Of a DNA stretch of 64,000 bases, positions 22,437-34,900 are shown piece after piece. The notes beneath the pieces were generated by a model. The model had not been told where the DNA came from and did no database searches. It saw nothing but the letters and a program-made list of their open reading frames with translations. The position numbers and the translations under genes are program-made. The DNA lies in the NCBI GenBank assembly GCA_964007475.1, contig OZ023275.1, positions 11,821,829-11,885,828 of the forward strand. The letters run 5' to 3'. This DNA comes from Hybos culiciformis (Eukaryota; Arthropoda; Insecta; Diptera; Hybotidae). Numbering within the stretch: position 1 is the first letter of the stretch; each line of letters opens with the position of its first letter.

Positions 22437-23338
22437 AATATTTTTTTTTAATTTTAAATTCAAATTTTATGCCAAATAATTGTTGTTCAAACATTATTAA
22501 ATTAAAAAAAAAAAGTAAGGCGTGAAATAAAATGGATAGCAAATAAATAAAGTTTTTTTTAAATATATTTTATTCAGTGATTTTAATATTGAGATGATAT
22601 TGATAGTTCTACAGGTCACGTTCTATGCTGTGTTCTGATTATGGCACCATAATTTTCATTTTAGAATACTATTTGGTAACCCTTATCAAGGACAATGCTC
22701 AGTATTTCTCAACTATCAGACGAATGAGACTAGACGAGAGATTACAGCTTTTTATGGTATTTATAGTTATAAAACTAACATGTTTCAACATTTTTTCTTT
22801 ATAGAGATCCGAAATATTATAAAAATGATTTAAGAAAGGACAATAACAGTGAGAGTTTTCGTTATGTAGTGTAGTTTATGTCAAAAGATCAGTGAAAAAA
22901 AGCATCAGGTACCTTTTTGTATGAGTCGTGGAATATCTTTTTTTATTTTCATGAAATAAGGAATGTCTAAAACGGCTATCAGAATTTCAAATGACATTTC
23001 GCTGACAAATATAAATAATATAAGTTCATACAACTTTTTTTTTACTATGAAAAATAACATCAGTCTATTAGCTCCATTCATAGTATTGCTCCTATTTTTT
23101 AAATTAAGATTATGTACTTTCAACTCGGAATAATTATTTTTCAAATCAAAAAACTTATTTGTCTGTGTACATTATGGCTGTCTGTGATTTTATCTAATAA
23201 AATTTTTAATTCAATCTGAAGTTGCTTCTAAAAAACTACCACAATAATGATTAAATGAACTCTGAATAAAGCATTAGGAAAAAAAAGGTCGTACCATTTT
23301 GTAAAAGAAAAATCTTAGAAAACTTCTATGAAACTAAT
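22437..23338. other. Convergent intergenic region
   Basis: Separates the 3' ends of the zinc-finger gene and the sulfatase gene. A less AT-rich part at about 22600-22760 shows no conserved coding frame on either strand. A 79-codon minus-strand frame at 22905-23144 has no recognisable motif. Confidence 0.5.
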
Positions 23339-23344
23339 TTTATT
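23339..23344 (-). terminator. Probable poly(A) signal of the sulfatase gene
   Basis: AATAAA on the minus strand, about 72 bases past the sulfatase stop codon. Confidence 0.5.
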
Positions 23345-23415
23345 ACTTTTAAGAAATTGTAACATTTTTATATTTTAATAAAGCCGTGCACTCAAAATTT
23401 CTTATTGCATATTTT

Positions 23416-26004
23416 CTAGAATTTAGTATTGCGACACGATTCACCCTCACAAATAGTTAAATTGCTTAGGGCAATACTGTAAATCGCTCTCTCAGATGGT
23501 AACATGCTGTATCCTAAATTGTCCATTTGAAAAACATCTGTACTTAAGTCATATGCTTCAACAAAATTTTCATCATCTGAGAATTCGCAATAAATTTTAT
23601 TCGTATTAAAAGAAAAATGCCGAATACATGAATATGTGTTATTTCTTGAATCTTGACAATGACAATCAACAATTTTTCGGCATTCATCTAAATTGTCCTT
23701 TTTACTATAAGGACATTCTGGATTATAGGTTTGAGAATTTCCTTCACCCCAATGTTCAATTAATATTTGACGATGAAAATCTTTGCCCTGACAATTATTT
23801 TTTAATGCACAGTTAAATGAAACTCCATCTTCGTTGCCAGGCTTTTCTATTCCAGCCCATTCTAAAAAAGTTGGTAATAAATCTATTAAAGCTATAGGAT
23901 GAGTTGAGATTGATCCTGACAGCAATCCTGGTCCTAAAAAAAATAAAATTGAATATGTACTAAAATTTCAAATGAGATAAAAAATTGAGTTTTTAATTAC
24001 TAATATAAAGTATGTATAGCATAACAAAAATAATTTTATGTTTTTTTAATTGTATTGCTGATACCTTTTTTGTGATAATTTATAAAATTATTTGTTGTAT
24101 TTGCTGAGCTTTGGTATCTATTGGCGGGAATATATTTTTTTTTAAATGAAACTCATTTTGTTAAGTTTTTATTCATTTAATTTTCGATGTTTCGACTTTA
24201 TTCCAAGTCATCTTCAGGAATGATATTTTAAATCAACATTTATAAAAAATTGATGTAAAATAACAATAAATTAAGTTAAATCAAACATATAAAAAAATAG
24301 ATGTAACTATTTATTTATTTTTTTTTTTATTATATTTAATTTTTTGTCAATACTCTATAAATTTAATTATTTAATTTTTTAATTTTTTGGAACTTAAGTT
24401 CCATGTCAAGCAAAATTATTTTCTTTTTCTTTCAATTTCTTTACAATTGAAAAATAATTTTGAATACTACATACACTATTTGAATTTTTTTACCTCTAAT
24501 TAAAAATGGTACTCTAATATCTGTTTCATAAGGTTGTCTTTTATCAAAAGGTTGGGCAAATTGTCCTACATGATATCCATTGTCAGACGTAAATACTATA
24601 AATGTATTATCAATTTTATTCAATTTTTCTAAAGTTTTAACAATATTTTGAACCATTTCATCAACAGCTAGTAAAGATTCCCATCTTCTTTGAAAATATG
24701 TATCCATTATATTTATAACATTTGGTGCAATTTTTTGACTTGAAGCAACAATCCAATGCTTTTCTAACGGACCAGAAACTTTATTGAAATTTGGTGTTCT
24801 CCGAGCTTTTGCACCAATAAAAATATCTTTATGACGTTCTGCTGGGGTAAATGGTTCATGTGGTGCTGGCGGCGCAATGTATGCAAAAAATGGGTCGGTT
24901 TTTTCATTTAAAAAATTTTCAAATTTTTCACTTAAAATATCTGTCAAATATTTGTTTTCATATTTAATATTTTTACCATTTTCATTTAAAGTATAATTGT
25001 AATATTTTGAATTCCCGTGCAAACCATAAAAATTTTTCCAGCCTTTTGGAACTTCGTTTCCGTAGTATTGATTTAAATATTTTCCAGCAAAAAACGTTTC
25101 GTAGCCTGCATTTTTAAAAAACGTCGGCATCGCTTTTGGTTCGATTTTTTCTTTCCAATGTTCACCGTAGCAGTTACCAGTTATGGAATTGTTTTTGGTT
25201 AGATGATTATGTGCATATAACCCGCTTAGTATTGAACTTCGTGAAGGACAACACAAAGGAGAGCTAGTAAACTAAAATAAAATGTTTGTTAAACTTAAAA
25301 TTTTCTACAGAAAAATTTCGTAACTCATTTAAAATTGCAAATGGAAGTAAATATTTTTTGTATAATAATACATAGGTGCTTGTTTTACTTACAGCATTAG
25401 AAAATGTCATTCCTTTTAAGCCAATTACACTTTCGGTTAAAGTCATCGGAAACTGAAAGAAATATATTAATTATATTGTCAATTTTTATTGATATTAATT
25501 ATAAAAAAAAATCAATTAAAAAAAATGGAACAAGTATATTTGACTCTATTTTCATTTTACTAGTTCTTCAATTAAAAAAATTAATATATATATATTACGG
25601 GGACTGTGCGAATTCCGGTGAATGTGACTTTACTTTTGGTAAATGTCAATATTACAGTACATTTACCGGCCCGATTGGCTCCATTTTTGTGTAGGGCGTA
25701 GAGGGGGGGGGGTACCCTTATCACATATATTTATATATATATAAATATTGGAATATATATATAGTGAAATTTATCATACACACCTACCCTTCTTAACACC
25801 TTTTGTAAATAATGTGGGTAGGCATTGTTTTTTAATCTTAATTTTGAAAAAAAATCATTTAAATCTTACCATTCCATCCAAAACAAAATCCTGATCATCT
25901 GTCACAATTAAAATAATATTGGGTTTTTTATTAGCATCAATAGTTTCATTGCTTGAGCAATAATTAAATAATATTACAATTAATGCCAAAGTAAATTGAA
26001 ACAT
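23416..26004 (-). CDS. GNS: N-acetylglucosamine-6-sulfatase (GNS), lysosomal
   Basis: Exons 26004-25870, 25452-25393, 25271-24494 and 23933-23416 join in phase to 496 residues, slightly shorter than vertebrate GNS. The enzyme removes 6-sulfate from terminal N-acetylglucosamine in heparan and keratan sulfate in lysosomes. A signal peptide (MFQFTLALIVILFNYCSS) is followed by the metal-binding PNIILIVTDDQD (D36, D37). The formylglycine site is C72 in CCPSR (72-76), and the second sulfatase signature is GYETFFAGKYLN (121-132). DNGYH (295-299) supplies further active-site residues, followed by VPFLIRGPG across the exon 3/4 junction. The C-terminus has YDL and a Cys-rich end, as in GNS. Several N-x-S/T sites are present. 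All key residues are intact. Intron 2 of 121 bp is short; introns 1 and 3 carry repeats. Confidence 0.93.
23934..24493 (-). other. Intron 3 of the sulfatase gene
   Basis: A 560-bp intron containing the Penelope-like motif at about 24160-24240 and otherwise low-complexity AT sequence. Confidence 0.7.
24160..24240 (-). repeat. Possible Penelope-like element fragment
   Basis: On the minus strand, CCTGAAGATGACTTGGAATA is followed by AAGTCGAAACATCG. Words of the form TGAAGATGAC...GTCGAAAC are common near the 3' ends of Penelope-like and some other retroelements in animals. The order CTGAAGA, a GACTT/AAGTC stem, then GAAAC also echoes the hammerhead ribozyme core, though an extra U and the lack of clear stems I and III argue against an active ribozyme. 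Confidence 0.35.
25591..25701 (-). repeat. Dispersed repeat, copy 2, in sulfatase intron 1
   Basis: This is the reverse complement of the repeat at 528-626, with shared blocks CTACGCCCTACACAAAAATG, ACTGTAATATT, TTTACCAAAAGTAAA and ACCGGAATTCG. It has about 18 extra bases containing another ACATTTACCGG word. A run of 12 Gs follows directly at about 25703-25714. Confidence 0.7.
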
Positions 26005-26249
26005 TTTAAATTTTAACAAGAGAGATTAAAACAAAAAATTTCGCAAATCAAAATATTTATGCCAAATTTAAAAAGAGTTTATTTAATTTTTTTAAGGTAG
26101 GTAGGTACCTAACACTATGATTCAGTAAATAATCAACACTATTAAATTTTCTTATTTATAATATTTTTTTTTTAATTTTATATGCAATTTTTTTATTTTT
26201 TTTATTTTTCTAATTATTATTAAAAGTTAAAAATTTAATTTGGATTATT

Positions 26250-27031
26250 TTATTGAATTACTGATGGCATTATTTCCATTCCAACACACTCTTGAGCAAT
26301 TCGAACACCTAATAGAAATATTCCCACACTTTTGACAATTGACCTAAAAAAAAATTAAAAAAAAAAAAGAATTTATAAAAAAATCCAATAAGAATATTAG
26401 TTAAGAAAAAATGTTTCCGGTTACAGTGATATCATCACAGTCGACATTTAAGTTCAGAAACTCAAAATTAGATGATAGTAAATAGGGGTGTTTTTATGAA
26501 CAAAATTAGATAAGATTTAAAAAAAAAATTAAATTGACTTCTGAAAAATTTTGAGTATATTTTTGATAACTCCAAATTATATATAGGTATTTTTTTTTTA
26601 ATTTTCACCTTGACCTTAAGTCTTCTGTAATATATAAATCATTAATACAATGTGTACCAAGGCCTATTCCTACTTTTCCAATATTACCTTTATTTCTATT
26701 CAAAATACTATCTCAGATTTAAGTTGAAAAAAAACAACTGCTTAATTAAAAATTTTTATTGAAGCCTAAACCAACTCAATTCGAATCTTCTTCTGATTAG
26801 AATTAAAATGAGTTCAATTAATAAAAATAAAAAAAATTTCCAATGGAGAATCGGTTTCGTTTTTTATGATAGAAGAGAAGGGAAAAATTAGAGGTTAAAT
26901 TGTCCGCTCATCCGCATTTAAAAAAAAATTTTTGAAAAACCAAAAGAAAAATAAATTAAAAATTACCATTGGAATTCATTGTGGTAAATTCCTTTTAAAA
27001 TCATTATTGGGCTTAAATTCTTTTGAACCAT
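26250..27031 (-). CDS. Small single-pass mitochondrial protein, Tom6-like
   Basis: Exons 27031-26967 and 26343-26250 join in phase (TG+G gives Trp) to encode 52 residues. The N-terminal half is polar (MVQKNLSPIMILKGIYHNEF). A single hydrophobic helix follows (IVKSVGIFLLGVRIAQ), then a short tail with GMEIMPS. The order NEF/NDF, G-hydrophobic-F-x-x-GV-x-x-A, then an acidic/Met tail matches what I know of the animal TOM6 C-terminus, a tail-anchored subunit that stabilises the outer-membrane import complex. The size also fits. The family call is by resemblance only; another small mitochondrial membrane protein is possible. The stop overlaps an AATAAA signal. It lies 245 bp upstream of the sulfatase start on the same strand and head to head with HSCB. 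Confidence 0.6.
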
Positions 27032-28025
27032 TATTTAATTTTGTCTTTTTTAGTTGATTAAATTTAATTACAAAAAAAAAATCTTCGATAATTTTTTGAA
27101 AAATAGGTTTTCTATTAAAAAAATAAATTTCTGTCTGTCAATTTGTTTATTGTTTACATAAAAATATAAAGCAAAGCATACTTTTAACACCAAAAAATAA
27201 AAAAAATGTTGTGAAGAAAACAACAAATCAATTTCATAAAATTAAATATATTTTAATATTTTTCGAGTCGTTTGCGTCACGTCCGTCACAGCGAAAAGAG
27301 CTAAGCAACGCAACACGACTTTCAGATTATCTCTCATGCCTTGTTCAGACAACGACTTAATCATTATTTCGTAATCATGATTTGCGAAGATAATCATACT
27401 TTGAAAACGTGTGTGAACGCGATTATGAACGAAAACAAAAAAAGTAAACAACATGAAAGCAAACAAAATAAAAACATAAATATTATTTGCTACTCAAATT
27501 TTTTTTTGTTTTGTAAATAAAGAAAATATGTCAAAAATAAAAGTCAAAAATAACTAGGAATGAGTGGAAATGGGTAACATGGATGGTAAAAAACTATAAA
27601 CTCATCCCTGAAATTTTTCATGATTTTCGATAATCATGATTTCCGATGACACTTTTTTTGTATGAGCAAATCATGGAAAAAAGAATGATAATCACAAAAA
27701 GTAAGATTATCATGATCAGAGTTCATTGTCTGAACAAGGCATCAAACTCAAACTCCATAGAATTTAATAAGTTGTTACTGCGAACCTTTTCAACTTTATT
27801 ATGAGTGTAGTGTAGCGTCGTAAGTTTGATGTTTGCCATTTTACCATTTGCTATGCATGTTAAGAACCCCATTTAGGGGTTACAAAATGTTGTTTACACA
27901 TTAATTAGATAACAAAAAAAGCGACAATAAATAATTTATTATTTTATTTTTGATAAAAAAAATTAAATAAATCGAAGAAGAATTTATTTTACTAATTAAA
28001 ATAAACATAAATTAATCATTTGGAA
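27032..28025. promoter_or_regulatory. Divergent promoter region between the Tom6-like gene and HSCB
   Basis: The two start codons face away from each other across 994 bp. The space contains the 405-bp MITE at 27337-27741, leaving about 300 bp on each side. The left part has a GC-richer patch with GCGTCACGTCCGTCACAG, which contains CRE-like TGACG cores on the minus strand, next to GCAACGCAACACGAC. I cannot place start sites. Confidence 0.45.
27337..27741. mobile_element. Harbinger-like MITE with 3-bp target duplication (TCA)
   Basis: Ends TGCCTTGTTCAGACAA and its exact complement bound a 405-bp element. TCA flanks both sides (27334-27336 and 27742-27744). The first bases match the left end of the MITE at 9995 (TGCCTTGTTCA), and both share an internal CATCCCTGAAA, so they form one family. 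The internal palindrome here is ATCATGAT, repeated at both ends. TCA departs from the usual TWA of Harbinger elements. No coding sequence is present; open frames over it are accidental. Confidence 0.75.
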
Positions 28026-28997
28026 ATGAAAACTATTATTCAGAAGTTATATCAATTTCAATTGGCAGCACAAAGAAAACAATTCGTTTCAACAGATTTA
28101 TGTAGTAAAATTTGGAACTTAAACACTACTAGACAATTGTCTCAAACAGTAGGTCCGTCGCTAACAAATTGTTGGAAATGCCAAAAATCAGTTTCAAAGA
28201 AAAACTACTTTTTTTGCTCAGATTGTGAAAGTCTCCAGGACGCAGAGAAAAATTTGGTGAAATGAATTTTTTTCTTTTAAATATAAAAATTTCTTTTAAT
28301 TATTGTAGGTATATTTATTTTTAGGATTATTTCAAATTATTGAATATAGAAAGTAAATTCAACATTGATTCAATTGAGTTAACAAAAAAATTTCGCCAGC
28401 TTCAAAGTTTGGTTCATCCTGATAAATATGGCAATCGGTAAATTAAGAAATTTTGGCAAATTTAATTTTAAATTATCTTTCAGAAATTTTATAGATATTT
28501 TAATGGTCATATTATACTTAACACTATAAATATACTTAACACTATATATCTATATGTAAGATTAAAATTTGCCTTGGTAATATATATATTTTTTGTATCA
28601 TTTCAGAAGTGAACGTGAACAATTAAACTCTCAAGAATGGAGTTCTCTAATAAATAAAGCTTATAAAACACTTTTGACGCCACTTGATCGCGGACAATAC
28701 ATTTTGAAGCTTAATAATATTGAAATGCCACAAGATAATAGTACTCTTAATAAAGAATTCTTATTAGAAATGATGGAACGTAATGAGGAAGTTGATGATG
28801 CATCTGATAATAAAAGTAGTCTTGTAGAGTTATTACAAAATGTGCAACGTGATAAGGACATTGAAGCAAAAGAATTAGAAAAAAGTTTTAGTGAAAAACA
28901 ATTTGAAAAATCGAAATTTATATTGGTGAAAATGAAATATTTAAGAAGTTTAGAAAAAAGCATTAAAGATAAAATTGAGAAATTGTTAATAATTTAA
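28026..28997 (+). CDS. HSCB: HSCB, mitochondrial iron-sulfur J-domain co-chaperone
   Basis: Exons 28026-28256, 28325-28437 and 28607-28997 join in phase to 244 residues, close to the human length. HSCB delivers ISCU-bound Fe-S clusters to the mitochondrial HSP70 (HSPA9) and stimulates its ATPase. The N-terminus is basic and Asp/Glu-poor, as a mitochondrial presequence should be. A tetracysteine metal-binding motif is intact (C49-x2-C52-x11-C64-x2-C67). The J domain starts DYFKLLNIES and has HPD at 108-110, then INKAYKTLLTPLDRGQYIL, the family signature. The C-terminal three-helix region (FLLEMMERNEE to MKYLRSLEKSIKDKI) is the ISCU-binding part. I chose the ATG at 28026 because the codon in frame just upstream is TTG. 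The first donor (GTGAAA) is weak. AATAAA overlaps the stop. Confidence 0.92.
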
Positions 28998-31900
28998 TAA
29001 AAATTTTAATTAAAAAAAATGTTTTTTATTTGAAAGTTTTATTATGGACGTTTCATGCTAACAGCTAAATGATTACTTTTAGACTTTTAGAGATGTGATT
29101 GTTTCTAAAATTTTCAACCTAAAGTCACGCAGTAAATTCATTATTTTTGTATTATGATTAAAAACAATGGTCCCAGCTCAGATGTGGAGTAATATGGGAT
29201 ACCTACTTAAATTTATCAGAGCACCTAAAGTAGCTTTCTAAAATTTTAAATAAATCAAAAATTGTACGTAATAATTCACCTTACCTACCTAAATTAAGTC
29301 CAATTATAAATTTTACAACATCTAATGTTTTACAAAATTCATAATTTTGGTACTTTTTTTGAATTAACAAAAATATCCCATCAGAATCTGTTTACAAAAA
29401 TATCTAATTTATGTGATATTTTCGTAAAGAAAATTGTGATATTTTTCATTTGAGGACTTTTATTAAAATAACGGAATTTTTTTAAACTAAAAGGAATTTT
29501 GTAAAATATCACGTTTTTATAAGGAAGAAATTAATTGGGATATTTTTTTAAATTTATTCCTATGTTTTATTGTAATACTTCCGTAACTAAATGTAGGATA
29601 TTTTATTTTGGGACGGGGACATTTATTTTCATTACAAAATGGAACAAAATACCGGAAATAGTAAACTTGGGAATTTTGTGAAATTTTTGTCACAAAGACC
29701 AAATTTGGGAAATTATGTTTCTTTTATATTTCACTTCGTTCCTCTAGCAAAAAATTACAATTTCCGTAACTGAGGGAAATTTAATTTGAAATTTGAAATT
29801 TTAAATTTAGTTCTATTTTTTGTCGTTTATTTTTTGGGGTAATTTTATATAACTACATAAATACATCATATTTAAAGATGTAGGTAAAAAACAAACTTCT
29901 AGTGAAATGCTGTTGGTTACTATTTGATTTCTCCTAAAATTATCTACTTTTCGCATGACGCGACCATTCCGAGGAAATAATGAAAAAATAATGTTTTTTA
30001 ATTATGATATTTACGATAATTCTCTAAAAAGTTATGCTCATTACATTAACATCACCATAAATTTGAACTTAATGACATGAACAATGGACATCTTCATTGT
30101 TCATGCCGGTAAGGTTCAAGTGAAATTGCAGAAATTTTGGGATCCTTAGTAATTACGATACATGCAGTATAGTATGTACATATATTATGCGTTATATACT
30201 ATACCTCCTGGGTCCTAGCCTTTTTAATAGGTTATAAATATTTATTTACTTTTATGTTTAAAAAATATTTGTCAAAAAGAAAGGACGAATGTGCATTTAT
30301 GTATAGGTACATGCACATGCAAAAAAAATTAAGTTTTTTTTACTTTAAATATTGTATAATGTAATATGTAATGTTCATAAATAAATCATTTGAATTTTTG
30401 CAACTGTGTTTAATTTTTTTTTACTATTTAAAACTAAGTAGGTATGAGATTAAAAATATACTTACTATTAGAGCGTATATTTTTATGACAAGAAAAAGTA
30501 AATTGAATCAAAAGAAAAAAACTCTAAAAAGAAAAACTAATTTCATCTTGAAAATTCATTCTCATATTTAAAACTTCATTTCTATTCTCATATGTAGAAT
30601 TGTAGTTATCTATTATGGCACAATATCTTGACAAAAAAAAAGATATAAAATCTTGACAAAAAAAAAGATACAAAATGATTGGGCAGTAATTGTTTCCAAT
30701 CGAATTGTACTATAATAATCAAAGATAAAAAAAATCGATATCCAATCAATATCTACATTTTTATGTACATATCTAATGTATATGCTTAGTATGTGTATCT
30801 TTTTGTCCGTTTAACTCTTTTTTTAAATTATAATATTAAAAAAGAATTTATGTATACATCTGTATAATAGTGTATACCTATAGAATGAAATTGAACTTGC
30901 GCGAAATAAGGTAACGTATTAATAAGTTTATAAAAAGTTTGTAGGGATAAAAAAAAACCTAATAAAAAATTTTAACTTATTCCTGCAAAACTAAATTAAG
31001 CTTCGAAGTCTCATTGAATCCTTATAACTCATTTTAATTTTTTTCTCACAAAAGTTATTGAACAATTTTGTTTTTTTAAATAAAGTCAAAAAAAATTTCT
31101 ATTTTAAGATGACAATAATAATGACACAATAAGAATATCATTGGAAAATGTTTAAAACCCTTTTAAAGTATACTATTTTTTGTTCAATGTTTTGTTAAAT
31201 GATAAAATTATACCAATAAAATGTACAGATGTGATGTAGTTATAGTTATGTATATGTACCTAATTTTATGTTTTGGTTTTGTATGATTTAATGACACTCT
31301 TTGCCAAAGGCCATCTAATTAAAAAAATCTATGTTAATTGATTGATCATGATGTTGTCGAATAGGCTTGCAAAGGCAAAATAATTACCTGATTCGAACAA
31401 ATTAATTCACATTCGTTTTTAATATTGCAAAACTTCCATATTCAACTTGCCGAAAATTTGAAATTTTTTATTCTTCATTACTTATACCTGATTATGCAGC
31501 TTTTTAATTTTCGAAACTATAAAGAAATAACTTATCAAAAAATTGGAATTAATTACGTAATTAAATGCTTTTAAATATTTATAGTTTGATATAATTTTCA
31601 TTGAGTCTATATAATAAAAAAAAACTGCTTAGGCGCGGTTAATATTTTACATAATTCGTGCATAAAATTATTGAAATGTCCAACTAAACTCTTAAAAGCT
31701 ATCATTTATTAGTTTATTAGAACATTTTTTTTTATATTTTTTTTATTCTATACTTAAATATATATATTAAAAAAAAGATTCCTATATTAATTTTCTACCC
31801 TTATAGTTTGTTAATATTTTCTATTTTTTTTTATGAATTAATCATAACATCAAATATGTCACCGATTAATTTCAGTTATTCACGAAAATATGTTAAAAAA

Positions 31901-34900
31901 AATTACTTATGATTATTTAAGAAGTTATTTTTTTTTATTATTATTTTAAATTTCATAGTCTAAATCGTATATGCTACATATTATAGATAAGGCTTCAAGA
32001 AAAGAGATTTCTAATAATAATGTGATAAAAAATATAATTGTTTAATGTTTAGACTAGGAACTATTATATATGACTATTATAATCTTACGTCTGTAATAAG
32101 CCTACGGGACCGTACTTTATTTATACGCATTGAATTAACATGAACATATAGTATAAATGTTCCAAGTCCATTAATATTATGCCTTATATAAGTTCGCAAT
32201 ATTTTAATAAACTTTAAAAAGAAGTAAAACGTAATTTGGGAAATTTCCACAAATTTTATGAAATTTTTGTGAACCAGCTTCACATGCAAGTACATATAAA
32301 AATTTTCTAAAATTTTGAAATCTACCAAATTATTGTATAATTACGAACTTAGAGCACTTTTTGTTGTAATATGCTTTTATTCCTCTTTTGTAAGAAAGGA
32401 AAAAAAAAACTAAAAACAAATGTCTTCCAATTGATAGATTTGACTGGTCAAAGAACTTTAAGGCTATTCAGAAAGGCCAATTGTAGTCATCTACTTAATA
32501 TCACAAACTATATTGTCTGCTTCATATTTAATTCAACAATATGTTAAAGACAATGATATAAACTTGCTAGACTATCAATACTATTATTAAATTCAGTTAT
32601 AACCAGTAATATATAAATTACCCCCAATTTACTAACATTGTTATCATATAAAGATAATTATTATTTTTGTATACATATTTGAAAAGGTATTATATATTTA
32701 ATATTATTAATATCCTTATTTAAGGTTATAATGTGAATAGGGTGCGGGATGGGTATTATTCAATAATTAATAATAGTCAGTATTGTTATGATAGTTTTAT
32801 TTTTATTTTTTTTTTAGTATTTTTAGTATAAATTATTAAAGGTGTTAAAAAGTCATAGTTTTGTTAAATAGGATATTATTATTAAAATTTTTAGTTAACA
32901 TTTGGTCACATTTTGATGTCATTAAGTTAATATATAAATTAACGAAAAAGGGTGGAATTTTATTAAAAAGAGTGTTCATTGAACAATATTATTACGATGA
33001 AAATATATCATATTCAAATATATTATAGAATGCGATTTTTTAATTATATCTACATATTACATATTTGTATCCCCTTCACAAATTTCAGCCTGAGATGAGA
33101 ATAGAACTTGACGTATATTATTTCTGATTTATTAAATTTGGTATGCCTATATATCTTAAAAATATACATCAATCAGCATGAAAACATTTGAATTGTGGAG
33201 TTCTAATTAAATTAATGAAAAACCAAAAAAAATATGCGCTTTGCAACTTATGAGAAGTTCTAAAACTAAGCCTGCAGAAGTATAAAAAAACTTATAAAAT
33301 TTAAGAACATAATTTGATTAATTTCAATGAAGTTTAAGCTATTTACATTTACAATTTTTCAACAACTTCAATAGTGTACTATGAAACTATTGTGGTTTTA
33401 TGTTTTTAATGTTGACTATTTATAAACACATTTTTTATTGATTGGATATATTAATAATATGTCCAATTTATTTAAAATTAACTAAAATAATAAAATAAAA
33501 AAAAAATAAATTTCAACACCCACAAAAATTTCAATAAATTGAGTTTATCTGTTGCTTAAAAAAAAATAAAAAGAAGAAGAAAAATTTCAATAGTCCTATA
33601 TGAAAATATTTGGAAATTTGTATTTTTTTTATAGGGTTAAAAGATTTATTGGACATTTTCACGCATCCTTTTTGGATTTTTTTTTTTTATTATTCGGAAA
33701 TATGTATAAAAAGAATAAAATCTTTTTATTGCTTTATAAAATATGCATTTTATCATTTTTTTTTATTTTGCGGTAAATCTATCTGAGTTTATTTCTTTTA
33801 CTTATGGGTTTTTTTTTTTTTTTTGTATAAAAATTTTTTGAAGGAATTTTCCAATAAAAAAGAAATTTTCGTGAAAAATAAGGTATGACATTTTTACTTT
33901 CTTTTCAGAAAGAAATTATGTTTATTTTTTTATTTTTTATGATAGGGTTATGAAACTTCGAATATGAATTAAGTGACAAATATAGTTTTTTCGAGATTGG
34001 AGGTTTTAGAACACTATGTAGATTTAGTGGTTTAGTGAAGCGATATAGAAAATTAAGCAAAAAAAAATGTGTAAGCCATTTTGATCTTCTAAATTCTAAA
34101 ACATTTAAGTTCTTTTTTAATTTTGACTTAACTAGAATAGCAAATCGAAATAATGTTTATAAGATCAAAATAAATAAATAATTTTGACAAGTCAAATTGA
34201 AAATTTAGTACGCGAAATTAAAACTTTTAACAATATTAATAGCTGTTCTTGTATGACGTCAGAAAATGTTATTGTCATTTCCATTCGAGTGCAAAACAGA
34301 ACTGAATTTTCATTAAATTTTATTGAAATAGAGTTTGGTTAGGATGTTCGGATTTTCGGAGTACATAATAAGTTTGCTGGTACTCGGATTAAAATATGTC
34401 CTGGCAGAAAAAATCTGAATTATTAAAAGTATATCTTACAATTCGAAAATAATTCTTCGACGAACTAAGTACAACTTAAAATTTCATGATTTTATTCAAT
34501 TCGATAGTATGATAAATTTAAAAATAATGAAAATATGGAAAATCTACGGTGAAAATTTTTTATTTTTCAATAAATAAAAGTATACAAACATGAATAGATG
34601 AAACATCAATTCATAAAAGCTTAGATTGGACTTTTAGATACAAAAATTTTGTTTACTCTCACAACAATAAAATGACAATATATCGTGGGAAAATTGTTTT
34701 TAATATTAAAAAAATAATAATAAAACTTTTTTTTTTTTATATTGTTAACACTTGAAAGGATATTTATTACTTTTAAAAGGACTTTGTGATTTATTTACAA
34801 GGATTTTTCCAAAAAAAATAAAATATAAGAAATATATATAGGAAGAAAATAAAATTATTGAAAATGACCATAGTTAGATGAAGGAAAAGAAAAAAAAAAT

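Noticed and set aside
23628..23816. 62-codon plus-strand frame over the sulfatase last exon
   Set aside because: It is antisense to a well-supported sulfatase exon.
27242..27466. 74-codon minus-strand frame in the divergent promoter
   Set aside because: It runs into the MITE and has no start context, motif or splice support.
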